Assembly: GCA_964611645.1 (NCBI GenBank)
Contig: CAZTAO010000018.1
Coordinates: forward strand, 20,650-84,649
Length of the DNA: 64,000 bases
Direction: 5' to 3'
DNA from: CAZTAO01 sp964611645
GTDB taxonomy: Bacteria > Armatimonadota > UBA5829
Shown here: positions 25,881 through 35,864 of the stretch, piece by piece
Layout of the letters: every line of letters begins with the position of its first letter
Numbering within the stretch: the first letter of the stretch is position 1
Program-made: the position numbers and the translations under genes
Notes under the pieces: model-generated
What the model was told of the DNA's origin: nothing
Database searches by the model: none
What the model saw: only the letters and a program-made list of their open reading frames with translations

Positions 25881-25921
25881 TTGTTATACTACATATACAA
25901 CAATAGTGGGCAGGATGTCAA
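25881..25921 (-). promoter_or_regulatory. Promoter and putative operator of the YtrA-type operon
   Basis: On the minus strand a perfect -35 TTGACA (25916-25921) is followed after 18 bases by TATATG (25892-25897). An imperfect palindrome, TTGTTGTATATG and GTATAACAA (25881-25903), covers the -10. This is the expected place for autorepression by the encoded GntR protein. Confidence 0.6.
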
Positions 25922-25983
25922 GAGTTGGAATGTGTTATTCTGGGGTTTGAGCGGAGCGGAAGACGCAAACCCTACTTCTTCGC

Positions 25984-26181
25984 CTATCTCAGTATACCCG
26001 CGCTCTGCATAACCCCCCAGCACTTCTTGCAGGTCACTTCGTCCGGGTTGTCTGATGCGATGCCTTCGACCTCGCCTCGGTGCGCGGCTTCTCGGTCACG
26101 GGGGTTGCACGCGACCATCCCATCCTCGTTGAAGAAGTGGATGTCCTGGGTTCTGCGGTTGTTTCTGTGGGTTGGTTTCAT
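25984..26181 (-). CDS. Small cysteine-containing protein, possible metal binder
   Basis: A 65-residue hydrophilic protein with the pattern HFFNEDGMVACNPRDREAAH and VTCKKCWGVM, that is C...H...CxxC. Small proteins with this ACNP...VTCKKC layout occur in many bacteria and phages and probably fold around zinc; I know no function. AGG lies 8 bases before the ATG. The frame is short, but codon use and the motif support it as real. Confidence 0.6.
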   Translation of the reverse strand: MKPTHRNNRRTQDIHFFNEDGMVACNPRDREAAHRGEVEGIASDNPDEVTCKKCWGVMQSAGILR

Positions 26182-26236
26182 CGGGTTGCCTATATGAAAG
26201 CAAGCGAGAAGCCGCGAGGTATGCGGTAGACTCTAC

Positions 26237-26280
26237 GTTGCGCCCTCACCCTAGCCCTCTCCCCCAGGAGAGGGAATTTG
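26237..26280. repeat. CCCTCTCCCCCAGGAGAGGG palindromic repeat
   Basis: Copy of the dispersed palindrome family (GCCCTCACCCTAGCCCTCTC then CCCCAGGAGAGGGAATTT), located between lon and the small cysteine-containing gene. Confidence 0.8.
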
Positions 26281-26316
26281 AGCGGATTCACGCGTCTCAG
26301 CGTTTCATTCGACAGC

Positions 26317-28719
26317 TTACCCCTTCGCCGCTCTCAGGGCCAACTCCAGGGCTTCGTCGGCGTGGTCTATAAGGTGGAATGTCATCTCTTTGCGGACGTC
26401 TTCCGGGATGTCCTGCAGGTCACTTTCGTTGCGTTTGGGAAGCATGATAGTGCGGATGCCTGCTCTGTGAGCGGCCAGCATCTTCTCTTTGATCCCGCCG
26501 ACCGGCAGTATGCGGCCTGTGAGGGTTATCTCGCCGGTCATAGCTATGTCGCTTCTTACCGGCCTACCCGTAAGCGCCGAGGCCAGGGAGACCGCTATGG
26601 TCACTCCCGCGCTTGGGCCGTCTTTGGGGACACCGCCCTCAGGAACGTGGACGTGGACGTCTGAATGGTCGTAGAAATCCGGGTCGAGGCCCAGCATCTC
26701 GGAGCGAGACCGCAGATAGGTAAGAGCGGCCTGGCCGGACTCTTTCATAACATCGCCAAGCTGGCCGGTCATATTCAGGCGGCCCTTGTCGGTCTTCATC
26801 ACCATTGACTCAACTGAGATGATGTCCCCGCCGAACTCGGTGTAAGCCAGACCTGTCGATATCGCGACCTGGTCCTTTTCCTCGGCTACCCCGTAGTGGA
26901 ACTTCTTCTGGCCCAGGTATGTGATCACGTCCTTGTCGGTCAATGACACATGCACGTCCTTGCCCCGCGCGACCTCTGTAGCAACCTTCCGGCACACCGA
27001 AGCTATCTCCCGCTCCAGGTTCCGGACGCCCGCTTCCCGCGTGTACTCCCGAATGATGTTGCGCAGGCCGGAGTCGTTGAACTTGAGTATCTTGGAGTTG
27101 AGGCCGTGCTCCTTGAGCTGCTTGGGAACCAGGTGCCGCTTGGCGATCTGGAGCTTTTCGTGCTCGATGTAGCCGGGGTAAGTGATGACCTCCATCCGGT
27201 CGCGCAGAGCGTGCGGGATGGTGTCGAGCACGTTAGCAGTTGTGATGAACATAACGTTGCTCAGGTCGAACGGCGCTTCCAGATAGTGGTCGCTGAACGC
27301 CTTGTTCTGCTCCGGGTCCAGAGCCTCCAGCAGGGCCGAAGACGGGTCGCCGCGGAAGTCCGCGCCGAGCTTGTCTATCTCATCGAGCATGAACACAGGG
27401 TTCCGCACACCGGCGCTCTTTATCCCCTGGACTATCCGCCCGGGCAATGAACCTATGTATGTGCGGCGGTGGCCGCGAATCTCAGCTTCGTCACGGATCC
27501 CGCCCAGCGATATCCGGTGGAACTTCCTGCCCATGCACTTTGCAATCGACATCCCGATGCTGGTCTTGCCGACCCCTGGAGGCCCTACAAAGCACAGTAT
27601 CGGCCCGCGGCTCTCGGGGCAAAGCTTGCGGACAGCTAGAAACTCCACAATCCGCTCTTTCACTTTGTCCAGACCATAGTGGTCCGTGTCCAGGACTTTG
27701 CGCGCTTCGTCGATGTCTATGGTGTCGTCTGTCAGCCTGTTCCACGGCATCGAGACCAGCCAGTCAAGGTATGTGCGGATAACCGACCCTTCCGGGGACG
27801 CGAACGGCATCTTGGTGAGGCGGTCCAGCTCCTTGTAAGCCTTCTCCTGCACATCCTCGGACATCCCACACTCGGCTATCTTCCTGCGATACTCGCCCTC
27901 TTCGCTCTCCTCTTCGACCGCCCCAAGCTCTTCCTGGATAGCCCTCAACTGCTCCCGCAGGATATACTCGCGCTGGTTGTCGCCCATCTCGCGCTCGACC
28001 CTGCCGCGGATCTCCCGCTGGACATCGATGACCTCGATCTCCTTAAGCAGAGCAGTATGCAGCTTGCCGAGTCTCTCTTCGACATTCACGGTCTCCAGCA
28101 GGTCCTGCTTGATCTCCAGCTTGCCGGGGACATGGGGGGAAACGGCGTCGGCAACCTTGCCGGGTTCATCTATGGAAGAGACGTTGATGAGCACTTCCGG
28201 CGGGATCATCCTGCCACCGCTACCCATCTGAGACTGCACCATCTGCTCGAAGTCATTCATCACGCTGCGCTTCAGGGCCTCGGCCTTGATGGTGGCGGTG
28301 TGATACTCGACGAGAGGCTGAACGTGCGCGCTCAGGAACGGCTCAAGCTGCTTGAAGCGGACTACCTTGGCCCGATCCAGCGCCTCGAGGGTCAGGCGGA
28401 CTGTGCCATCCGGGATGTGAAGCTGCTGGATGATCTCGGCAATTACGCCGACATCGTAGAGGTCGTTCGGCTCAGGGTCTTCCACATCCGGGTCGCGCTG
28501 AGCCAGCAGAAGCACAAGGCGGTTCTTGTCCATCGCGGTGTCCATGGCGCGGACGGTCTTTTCCCTGCCCAGAAAGAGCGGGAAGACCATGCCCGGGTAA
28601 TAGACCATGTCCCTGATAGGCATAACCGGCAGCGCTCTCGAACGGGAGCCCTGGCCCGGACGTCTTCTGACGGGAGTGGGGGGAAGCTCGTATGGGTCGA
28701 AACCCTCGTCGAATTCCAT
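26317..28719 (-). CDS. lon: ATP-dependent protease La (Lon)
   Basis: An 800-residue cytoplasmic AAA+ protease that degrades misfolded and regulatory proteins. An N-terminal substrate-binding domain (from LPVMPIRDMVYYPGMVFPLF), a coiled region, the AAA+ module with Walker A GPPGVGKTS and Walker B PVFMLDEID, and the protease domain with catalytic Ser in PKDGPSAG and Lys in GGIKEKMLAA are all present. Length matches bacterial Lon. It starts two bases after the clpX stop, so the two are likely co-transcribed in the order clpX-lon. Confidence 0.97.
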   Translation of the reverse strand: MEFDEGFDPYELPPTPVRRRPGQGSRSRALPVMPIRDMVYYPGMVFPLFLGREKTVRAMDTAMDKNRLVLLLAQRDPDVEDPEPNDLYDVGVIAEIIQQLHIPDGTVRLTLEALDRAKVVRFKQLEPFLSAHVQPLVEYHTATIKAEALKRSVMNDFEQMVQSQMGSGGRMIPPEVLINVSSIDEPGKVADAVSPHVPGKLEIKQDLLETVNVEERLGKLHTALLKEIEVIDVQREIRGRVEREMGDNQREYILREQLRAIQEELGAVEEESEEGEYRRKIAECGMSEDVQEKAYKELDRLTKMPFASPEGSVIRTYLDWLVSMPWNRLTDDTIDIDEARKVLDTDHYGLDKVKERIVEFLAVRKLCPESRGPILCFVGPPGVGKTSIGMSIAKCMGRKFHRISLGGIRDEAEIRGHRRTYIGSLPGRIVQGIKSAGVRNPVFMLDEIDKLGADFRGDPSSALLEALDPEQNKAFSDHYLEAPFDLSNVMFITTANVLDTIPHALRDRMEVITYPGYIEHEKLQIAKRHLVPKQLKEHGLNSKILKFNDSGLRNIIREYTREAGVRNLEREIASVCRKVATEVARGKDVHVSLTDKDVITYLGQKKFHYGVAEEKDQVAISTGLAYTEFGGDIISVESMVMKTDKGRLNMTGQLGDVMKESGQAALTYLRSRSEMLGLDPDFYDHSDVHVHVPEGGVPKDGPSAGVTIAVSLASALTGRPVRSDIAMTGEITLTGRILPVGGIKEKMLAAHRAGIRTIMLPKRNESDLQDIPEDVRKEMTFHLIDHADEALELALRAAKG

Positions 28720-28720
28720 G

Positions 28721-29989
<1,269 letters not shown>

Positions 29990-30050
29990 CACCCCTTACG
30001 CCGGCGCAGCCGGAACAAAATCAATCACGAAAACACGAAACGTGTAGATT

Positions 30051-30133
30051 GTCATTCCGAGCTTGCGAGGAATCTGCTTTTCGTAACATCCGAGACCAAC
30101 AGCAGATTCCTCGTCGTTCCTCCTCGGAATGAC
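30051..30133. repeat. Inverted pair of the GTCATTCCGAGCTTGCGAGG element
   Basis: Arms GTCATTCCGAGCTTGCGAGG plus AATCTGCT and AGCAGATTCCTCG plus TCGGAATGAC form a long hairpin. It lies between clpP and clpX, genes that are usually adjacent or overlapping. Confidence 0.9.
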
Positions 30134-30171
30134 AGAGACAGGCGTGTTTTCGTGATGGGAACTCTTTGCGA

Positions 30172-30762
30172 CTACAGTTCGCCCTGCGATGTTAGAATCT
30201 TGTCTACTATGCCGTATTCGGTCGCTTCTTCGGGAGAGAGGTAGAAGTCTCGGTCAACGTCCTTCTCTACCTTCTCGCGCGGCTGGCCGGTATGCTTGGC
30301 CAACAGGTCGCACAGCAGCGACTTATACCTCAGCACTTCCTTGGCCACGATGTCGATGTCGGAGGGAGTGCCGTGGAATCCCGCGCTGCCCTGGTGGATC
30401 ATGATGCGAGCGTTGGGGAGCGCGAGCCGCTTGCCCTTGGCTCCGCCTGCCAGCAGCACTGCCGCCATGCTCATCGCATGGCCCACGCACAGGGTCGCCA
30501 CCTCCGGCTTGATCACCTGCATCGTATCGTAGATAGCCAGGCCGGCGATCACCGACCCGCCCGGGCTGTTGATGTAAAGCTCGATGTCCCTGTCCGGGTC
30601 TTCCTTCTGCAGGAAGAGCATCTGCGCGACAATGAGGTTTGCCACGTCGTCATCTATTGGAGTGCCGATGAAGATGATCCTGTCTTTCAGCAATCGGGAG
30701 TAGATATCATAAGCCCGCTCTCCGCGTGCTGTCTGCTCCACAACCATAGGTATCAGACCCAT
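30172..30762 (-). CDS. clpP: ATP-dependent Clp protease proteolytic subunit ClpP
   Basis: A 196-residue serine protease that forms the tetradecameric barrel served by ClpX. The triad is Ser98 (VGHAMSMAA), His123 (IMIHQ) and Asp172 (DRDFYLS). The segment around Ser98 reads GHAMSM where most ClpP have GQAASM, a mild change beside the nucleophile. The start has AAGGAG 7 bases upstream. Encoded downstream of tig and upstream of clpX. Confidence 0.96.
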   Translation of the reverse strand: MGLIPMVVEQTARGERAYDIYSRLLKDRIIFIGTPIDDDVANLIVAQMLFLQKEDPDRDIELYINSPGGSVIAGLAIYDTMQVIKPEVATLCVGHAMSMAAVLLAGGAKGKRLALPNARIMIHQGSAGFHGTPSDIDIVAKEVLRYKSLLCDLLAKHTGQPREKVEKDVDRDFYLSPEEATEYGIVDKILTSQGEL

Positions 30763-30798
30763 AACAATGCTCCTTTACGCTACGCCGGTCGTCAGCCT

Positions 30799-30838
30799 TC
30801 CCCCTCTCCCCTTGCGGGAGAGGGCTGGGGTGAGGGGT
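30799..30838. repeat. CCCCTCTCCC...GGGAGAGGG palindrome between tig and clpP
   Basis: Stem CCCTCTCCCCTTGCGGGAGA followed by GGGCTGGGGTGAGGGG; ends two bases before the tig stop codon. It can form a strong hairpin in the tig-clpP transcript. Confidence 0.8.
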
Positions 30839-30840
30839 CA

Positions 30841-32211
30841 TTAGTCCTCGGACTTCTCAGCGGGGGTCTTGGCCTGGACTTCCTTGATCTTGGCCGATCC
30901 CACCAGCAGTTCAAAGAGCTTCTTCTTTATGACCTGCTCTCGCATATTGCCGATGGAATTGGTCTTCTCAAGGTAGGCCCGCATTGCCTCGACCGAGGTC
31001 TTGCGGTTTGCGGCCGTGGCCTCTATCTCCGCGTCAACGTCCGAATCCTCGACCTTTATACCCTCTTGCTTAACTATCTCACGCGCGACCAGTGAGTTGC
31101 GCAGCGTGTTAGTCTCATCTTCCACGAACTGCTTCTGCAGGTCTTCGGCTGTGGTCTGCCGGTACTGCAGGTAATCCTCTATGGAAACATTGCGCTCCTT
31201 GAGGGACTCAGCCAGCTCGTGGATTCTCTCGTGAACGGCTTCATCGATCAAGGCCTGCGGGTAGTGGACGGTTGCCGCCTCTACCACTTTCTTGAATATG
31301 TCGCTCTTCACCGCGTCTTCCGACGCCGTTTCCACTCGCTTCTGCATCCGACCACGCAGGAACTCCCGCAACTCGGCTATGCTCTTGGGCTGGGTTTCGT
31401 CATCGGTTACCCTTAGCTCGGGGTGCTTCTCGCCTTCGGCCTCGAACAGCCCCGCGACCCACTCATCGGTGGCCTCGGGGATCTTGCGCTCGTTGATGGA
31501 GAGCATTGTGGCCTTGAAAGCCTTGCTCTGGCCCCTGAGGTCCTCCGCGCCGTAGTCTTCGGGATAGGTGATGTCGAATGTCTTTTCTTCTCCGACGTTC
31601 ATCCCGCGGATGGCTTTGTCGAAGTCCGGCAGGTTCTCGCCGACCACTGCCTTGAGCGGCCTGGCCTGCTCTTCCTCCTGGTCTGCCTGAGAAAGCAGCA
31701 GCATAATGGCGTCGCCGTCCTGCGCGGGCCGGTCGACCACTTCGATCAGGTCGGTGGCATGCTCGAGGAACCGCTTGATCTCGCCATCGATGTCCTCTTC
31801 GGAGACCGTGTATATCTCTTTCTCTATCTCCAGGCCCTTGTACTCGCCCAGCTCAACCACCGGCTCCAGCGGAACCAGGAACTTGGCTTTGAATGGCTCT
31901 TCGGGCTTGTCGATGTCGAACTCGACAACATCCGCCCCGGCCGGCAGTAGCGGCTCGAGTTTGGACTCATCCAGGAACTCTTTGTAGCAAGCCTGGAGAA
32001 GCTCATCGGCGGCGATGCCGCGGACGCGGTCCTTGTCGACCACTCGCTCCAGGAGGGCTCTGGGGGCTTTGCCCTTCCTGAACCCGGGCACTGCCACGTG
32101 CTGCCCGATCTCTTTGTATGCCTTGCCAATTGCAGCGGCGACCTGCTGGCCCTGAGTTTCTACTTCAACCTGCACTTCGCAGGGGTTGAGTTGTTCCTGC
32201 TTAAACTGCAT
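30841..32211 (-). CDS. tig: Trigger factor
   Basis: A 456-residue ribosome-associated chaperone and peptidyl-prolyl isomerase. The ribosome-binding signature GFRKGKAPRALLE is at about residues 44-56, the FKBP-like domain at about 155-255 (DRPAQDGDAIMLLL to FDITYPEDYG), and the C-terminal helical arms follow. The FKBP domain carries an unusually long acidic stretch (ADQEEEQARP). The ATG at 32211 is chosen because TTGGAG is about 9 bases upstream; the nearer ATG at 32220 would touch the SD. Part of the tig-clpP-clpX-lon group. Confidence 0.95.
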   Translation of the reverse strand: MQFKQEQLNPCEVQVEVETQGQQVAAAIGKAYKEIGQHVAVPGFRKGKAPRALLERVVDKDRVRGIAADELLQACYKEFLDESKLEPLLPAGADVVEFDIDKPEEPFKAKFLVPLEPVVELGEYKGLEIEKEIYTVSEEDIDGEIKRFLEHATDLIEVVDRPAQDGDAIMLLLSQADQEEEQARPLKAVVGENLPDFDKAIRGMNVGEEKTFDITYPEDYGAEDLRGQSKAFKATMLSINERKIPEATDEWVAGLFEAEGEKHPELRVTDDETQPKSIAELREFLRGRMQKRVETASEDAVKSDIFKKVVEAATVHYPQALIDEAVHERIHELAESLKERNVSIEDYLQYRQTTAEDLQKQFVEDETNTLRNSLVAREIVKQEGIKVEDSDVDAEIEATAANRKTSVEAMRAYLEKTNSIGNMREQVIKKKLFELLVGSAKIKEVQAKTPAEKSED

Positions 32212-32258
32212 CGATTTCATCTCCAAGTTGTTTGTGGAAAGTATCTATCGGCCTCTAT

Positions 32259-32373
32259 GCTTCGGCACGCTTTCTACGCCGAAGCCAGTGTCGGGGCGAA
32301 AAGCCTCCCGACACATAGCCGTTGCCCCTCAACGCAAAGAGAGGATACGGGACCTGCGTCCGATATCCTCTCT
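32259..32373 (-). promoter_or_regulatory. Three consecutive hairpins between tRNA-Gly and tig
   Basis: Perfect inverted repeats: GCTTCGGC (32259-32266 with 32278-32285), GTGTCGGG (32288-32295 with CCCGACAC at 32307-32314), and AGAGAGGATA (32338-32347 with 32364-32373, inner GGAC/GTCC). On the minus strand the last is reached first, directly after tRNA-Gly, and is followed by CTTTGC, so it may end tRNA transcription; the other two would lie in the tig leader. Confidence 0.6.
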
Positions 32374-32391
32374 CCGCGCTAAACATAAATG

Positions 32392-32466
32392 TGGAGCGGG
32401 GGACGGGATTCGAACCCGCGACATCCACCTTGGCAAGGTGGCGTTCTACCACTGAACCACCCCCGC
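32392..32466 (-). tRNA. tRNA-Gly (GCC)
   Basis: The 75-nt cloverleaf has acceptor GCGGGGG/CCCCCGC, D-arm GGTTCAGTGGTAGAAC, anticodon loop TTGCCAA, T-arm GTTCGAATC and an encoded CCA end. Confidence 0.97.
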
Positions 32467-32486
32467 ACGCTCCCTGTTTTCGGCAG

Positions 32487-32570
32487 TGGTGGGCGAGAGG
32501 AGAGTTGAACTCCTACGCCTTTCGGCACTAGCTCCTAAGGCTAGCGTGTCTGCCATTCCACCACTCGCCC
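32487..32570 (-). tRNA. tRNA-Leu (TAG)
   Basis: An 84-nt tRNA with acceptor GGGCGAG/CTCGCCC, anticodon stem CTAGC/GCTAG with loop CTTAGGA, a variable arm (TGCCGAAAGGCG) typical of class II, T-loop GTTCAACTC and an encoded CCA. It reads CUA codons. Confidence 0.95.
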
Positions 32571-32586
32571 GTATCACTAAGCAGAC

Positions 32587-32662
<76 letters not shown>

Positions 32663-32678
32663 GCGTCAAGTCGATAAT

Positions 32679-32707
32679 ATTATAACAGCGAAGGCTTTTG
32701 GAGTCAA
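32679..32707 (-). promoter_or_regulatory. Consensus promoter of the tRNA cluster
   Basis: On the minus strand TTGACT (32702-32707), a 17-base spacer and a perfect TATAAT (32679-32684), ending 16 bases before tRNA-Lys. Confidence 0.85.
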
Positions 32708-32847
32708 TAGCAGCTTCGGATAAAGGCTCATCCTACCCGCATCAGAGGGTTGGGGTGAGGGGCACGCACTGTCCGGCGATATGGTACTCATCAATGCTGA
32801 ACAGTTGCGAAGAGAGGGGAATTCTCGCATTTGCGCCGCCCATGCCG

Positions 32848-32853
32848 TATAAT
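32848..32853 (+). promoter_or_regulatory. -10 box TATAAT before the GH32 gene
   Basis: A perfect TATAAT 36 bases before the start; no convincing -35 found. Confidence 0.4.
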
Positions 32854-32888
32854 CGACCTATCTCATATACGCACCGGGAGGGCTGCGC

Positions 32889-34394
32889 ATGGACGCTCAC
32901 CAGGAGGCAGGAAATCCGGCTATCACGAAGGCGCTCGAGGCCATTGGGGAGATAGTCCCGCTTGCCGAAGCCGACCCCAACAGGCCCGTATACCACTTCC
33001 GCCCGCCCGCGGGTTATCACAACGACCCCAACGGGCCAATTTGGCACAATGGGTACTACCACCTCTTCTACCAACTCCATCCGTTCACGCGCGGAAAAGG
33101 CACGGGCGACCGTATCTACTGGGGCCACGCGCGCAGCAGTGACCTGGTTCACTGGGAGCATCTGCCGCCCGCGCTGTGGCCATCCGAGGAGTTGGGTGAG
33201 ACGATCTGCGCCTCCGGAAGCACAGTCATCCGGCCTGACGGACGTCCGATGATCATCTACACTTCCATAGAACCGGTGAACCTCTTCGCCGGAGCGCCGG
33301 AGCAGTGGGCGGCGCTCGGGGATGATGATCTGGTCACATGGCAGAAGCATCCCGCCAATCCGGTGCTTGCCAAAGAGGTTCACTGCGGGCTCCCTATTGC
33401 GCACTGGAGAGACCCTTTCATGTTCGAGGACGAGGGCAGTTACTACATGGTCACCGGCGGACGAGTGAACAAAGCTGACGGCTCCGGTCGCGGCTGCATC
33501 ACAATCTACCGCGCGAATGATGATTCGCTGACTAAGTGGGAGTTCCTCAGCGTGCTGTACGAGTTTCCTGACGACAGCGCTGAGAGCCTGGAGTGCCCGG
33601 GGATGTTCCAGACGGGGGACAAGTGGGTGCTCTTCTTCTCATACTATCCCCCAGCTACCAGGGTAGCCTATATGATCGGCAATCTCGACAAGACCAGCTT
33701 CAAGTTCACTCCGGAACTGCAGGATATGATGGAGTACTCGCCAATGGGAATGTACGCGCCCACGGCCATGCGCGCGCCGGATGGGAGAATCATCTGCTGG
33801 GGATGGATACGGTTTGCCGGGTGGTATCCGGGAGGGGGGCGAGGTTGGAGCGGCTGTATGACGCTGCCGTATGTTCTGAGTGCCCGTCCCGACGGGTGGC
33901 TTGCCCAGGAACCGGCGGTAGAGCTTCAGACGCTGCGCGACAAGCATTACACAACGGCGAACTTGAGTCTTGGTAGCGACACTATGGCGCTGCCGATTGT
34001 GGGCGACGCGCTGGAGATCGAGGCCGAGTTCGAGGTCGGGGAGGGATCGTGTGGGTTGGTGGTCCGACGTTCGGATGACGGGGAGCGAGGCGTGGTGATC
34101 GGGTACGACGGCAGCCAGATTCACGTCACCGGCGCAGACCCCACGGCAGTCTTTGACGGGACCGACGAGCTTGCCGGGGCGGACTATCACGCGCCATTGC
34201 AACTGCTGAGAAGCGAGGACACCCTCCGGCTGCACCTGTTCATAGACAAGTGTGCGCTGGAGCTGTTTGTCAATGGGCGGGCTTGCTTCAGGCGGGCTAT
34301 ATACTCGCCGTTCGAGGACCTCGGTGTCGCGGTGTTTGGCGCGGGTGTCAGCAAGTTGGACGTTTGGACCCTGAAGGCAGCTTGGGACAGGTGA
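32889..34394 (+). CDS. GH32 beta-fructosidase (invertase/levanase family)
   Basis: A 501-residue glycoside hydrolase that cleaves sucrose, sucrose-6-phosphate or fructans. The five-bladed propeller has the nucleophile Asp46 in YHNDPNGP, the transition-state RDP at 174-176 (HWRDPF) and the acid/base Glu235 in LECPGMF; a C-terminal beta-sandwich starts at about 345. No signal peptide, so it probably acts in the cytoplasm on imported sugar. SD GGGAGG is 7 bases before the ATG. No sugar transporter or fructokinase lies next to it. Confidence 0.93.
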   Translation: MDAHQEAGNPAITKALEAIGEIVPLAEADPNRPVYHFRPPAGYHNDPNGPIWHNGYYHLFYQLHPFTRGKGTGDRIYWGHARSSDLVHWEHLPPALWPSEELGETICASGSTVIRPDGRPMIIYTSIEPVNLFAGAPEQWAALGDDDLVTWQKHPANPVLAKEVHCGLPIAHWRDPFMFEDEGSYYMVTGGRVNKADGSGRGCITIYRANDDSLTKWEFLSVLYEFPDDSAESLECPGMFQTGDKWVLFFSYYPPATRVAYMIGNLDKTSFKFTPELQDMMEYSPMGMYAPTAMRAPDGRIICWGWIRFAGWYPGGGRGWSGCMTLPYVLSARPDGWLAQEPAVELQTLRDKHYTTANLSLGSDTMALPIVGDALEIEAEFEVGEGSCGLVVRRSDDGERGVVIGYDGSQIHVTGADPTAVFDGTDELAGADYHAPLQLLRSEDTLRLHLFIDKCALELFVNGRACFRRAIYSPFEDLGVAVFGAGVSKLDVWTLKAAWDR

Positions 34395-34502
34395 GAGGTA
34401 CGCAAACCCCTTGCCACTTATCAGGGGGATGGCTTGTGCTGGAATGAGTAGGAGGAGTTGGGAAGCTACCGGTGGAAGTAGCCTTGTGGCTGAGAGTATG
34501 GT

Positions 34503-35699
34503 ATGAGGAGAAGAAACTTGAGACACATTATGATAGGCAACGTCTTACTGTTGGGCAGTCTGGCTCTTGCCGGATTGGCGCTTGTGGCTGGATCGGTGCC
34601 GATATCAGCACAAGAAACACCAAAAAACATGTGCAGGCTTATACTGCCCGCAGTTGTACCGGCTGTGGTTGGGCAGGAAGTGAATATCTACTTCGACAAC
34701 ACCGTCCTGGTTCCGGACAGCCGCCAATTGATATTTGACGTCAACTGCGCCAAGGGAATGCAGCAGGTGGAACGGTGGACTTATGTCCCGCAGGCGGCTG
34801 ATGTCGGGGATATGCCGCTCTCCATAGATGTTCGCAATGGCGACAACGACATTATCGCATCGGCCAAGACCATTGTTCGGGTTGCCCCGGCGGACAGTGG
34901 GGCGGGCAAGGAAGCAAGGTTCCTGATCGTTGGGGACAGCCTCACCCACCATTCGGTCTACCCGGAGCAGATGCTGACACTGTGCAAAGCGCCCGGCAAC
35001 CCGAAGCTGACTCTGCTGGGCGGCCACCACGAACCCGGATTCTCCCCCGAGAATGTTCACGAAGGCTGGGGCGGCTGGACCTTTGAGAAGTTCGTCACAT
35101 TCTACACAGACAGGAAGGAACCGGGCAATAGCAGCCCCTTCACGTTCATGGTGAACGGCAAGGTGACCCTGGACTTCAAGCGGTGGATAAAGGACAAAGC
35201 CGAAGGCAAGGCCCCGGACTTTGTGACCATAGAACTGGGCTGCAACGACATCTTTGGGTCCAACGAGGAGAACCAGCAGGCCACCATCGACCACGCTCTG
35301 GGTTTTGCCGACATATTGGTGGCTAACATACTAAGCGCGGATCCCAACATCAAGCTGGGGCTGGTTATGCTCACCCCGCCCGCCGGGACCCAGGATGCTT
35401 TCGGCAACAACTACGGCTGCGGCCAGACCCGATGGCAATATCTGCGCAACCAGCATCGTTTCCTTGAAGTTATGCAGCAGAAATATGCCGACAGGGAGAA
35501 GGAACGCATCTACCTGATCCCGACATATCTGGCAGTCGATCCGATCCACGGCTACCCCACGGACATCACGCCGGTCAATGCCCGCACGACCGAAACAATC
35601 ACCCGCCTCGCCAACGGCGTCCACCCGTCCACGGTCGGCTACAATCAGATGGGCGACTCGGTCTATGCCTGGACGAAGGTGATGATGGCAAAGCCGTAG
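34503..35699 (+). CDS. Secreted SGNH/GDSL-family hydrolase
   Basis: A 398-residue exported esterase-type protein. The signal sequence (about 10-37, ending VPISAQE) is followed by an immunoglobulin-like beta domain (about 45-130) and an SGNH domain with GDSLT (144-148), Gly in EGWGGW, Asn248 in ELGCNDIF and His374 in NGVHPS, so the catalytic set is complete. A TTG at 34518 has AGGAG exactly 7 bases upstream and may be the true start (five residues shorter), since the ATG has no SD. Family members deacetylate or de-esterify glycans; the glycan-active neighbours fit that. Confidence 0.85.
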   Translation: MRRRNLRHIMIGNVLLLGSLALAGLALVAGSVPISAQETPKNMCRLILPAVVPAVVGQEVNIYFDNTVLVPDSRQLIFDVNCAKGMQQVERWTYVPQAADVGDMPLSIDVRNGDNDIIASAKTIVRVAPADSGAGKEARFLIVGDSLTHHSVYPEQMLTLCKAPGNPKLTLLGGHHEPGFSPENVHEGWGGWTFEKFVTFYTDRKEPGNSSPFTFMVNGKVTLDFKRWIKDKAEGKAPDFVTIELGCNDIFGSNEENQQATIDHALGFADILVANILSADPNIKLGLVMLTPPAGTQDAFGNNYGCGQTRWQYLRNQHRFLEVMQQKYADREKERIYLIPTYLAVDPIHGYPTDITPVNARTTETITRLANGVHPSTVGYNQMGDSVYAWTKVMMAKP

Positions 35700-35701
35700 G
35701 G

Positions 35702-35733
35702 CGTTGACGGTTGTCGGTTGACGGTTGACGGTT
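35702..35733. repeat. 7-mer tract (GTTGACGGTTGTCGG type)
   Basis: Four units directly after the SGNH stop codon, same family as at 2527-2600. Confidence 0.8.
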
Positions 35734-35787
35734 CAGATTGGCTGTCATTCAATCGTTTGATCGTTTGATTGTGGAGCAGCCTGAATT

Positions 35788-35825
35788 CTCTCTCCCGGGG
35801 GAGAGAGTTAGAGAGAGGGCGCTCT
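35788..35825. repeat. Short (core-less) copy of the 90-bp element
   Basis: CTCTCTCCCGGGGGAGAGAG is joined almost directly to GAGAGAGGGCGCTCT, the two ends of the element at 8350-8437 without the core. It lies in the false N-terminal extension of the next gene. Confidence 0.75.
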
Positions 35826-35864
35826 GCGGCGACAATAGTGTGCCTCCAGAAGGAAGTGGAAGTG

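Noticed and set aside
30172..30762. Inactive ClpP because of the altered sequence around Ser98
   Set aside because: Ser, His and Asp of the triad are all conserved; only neighbouring residues differ.
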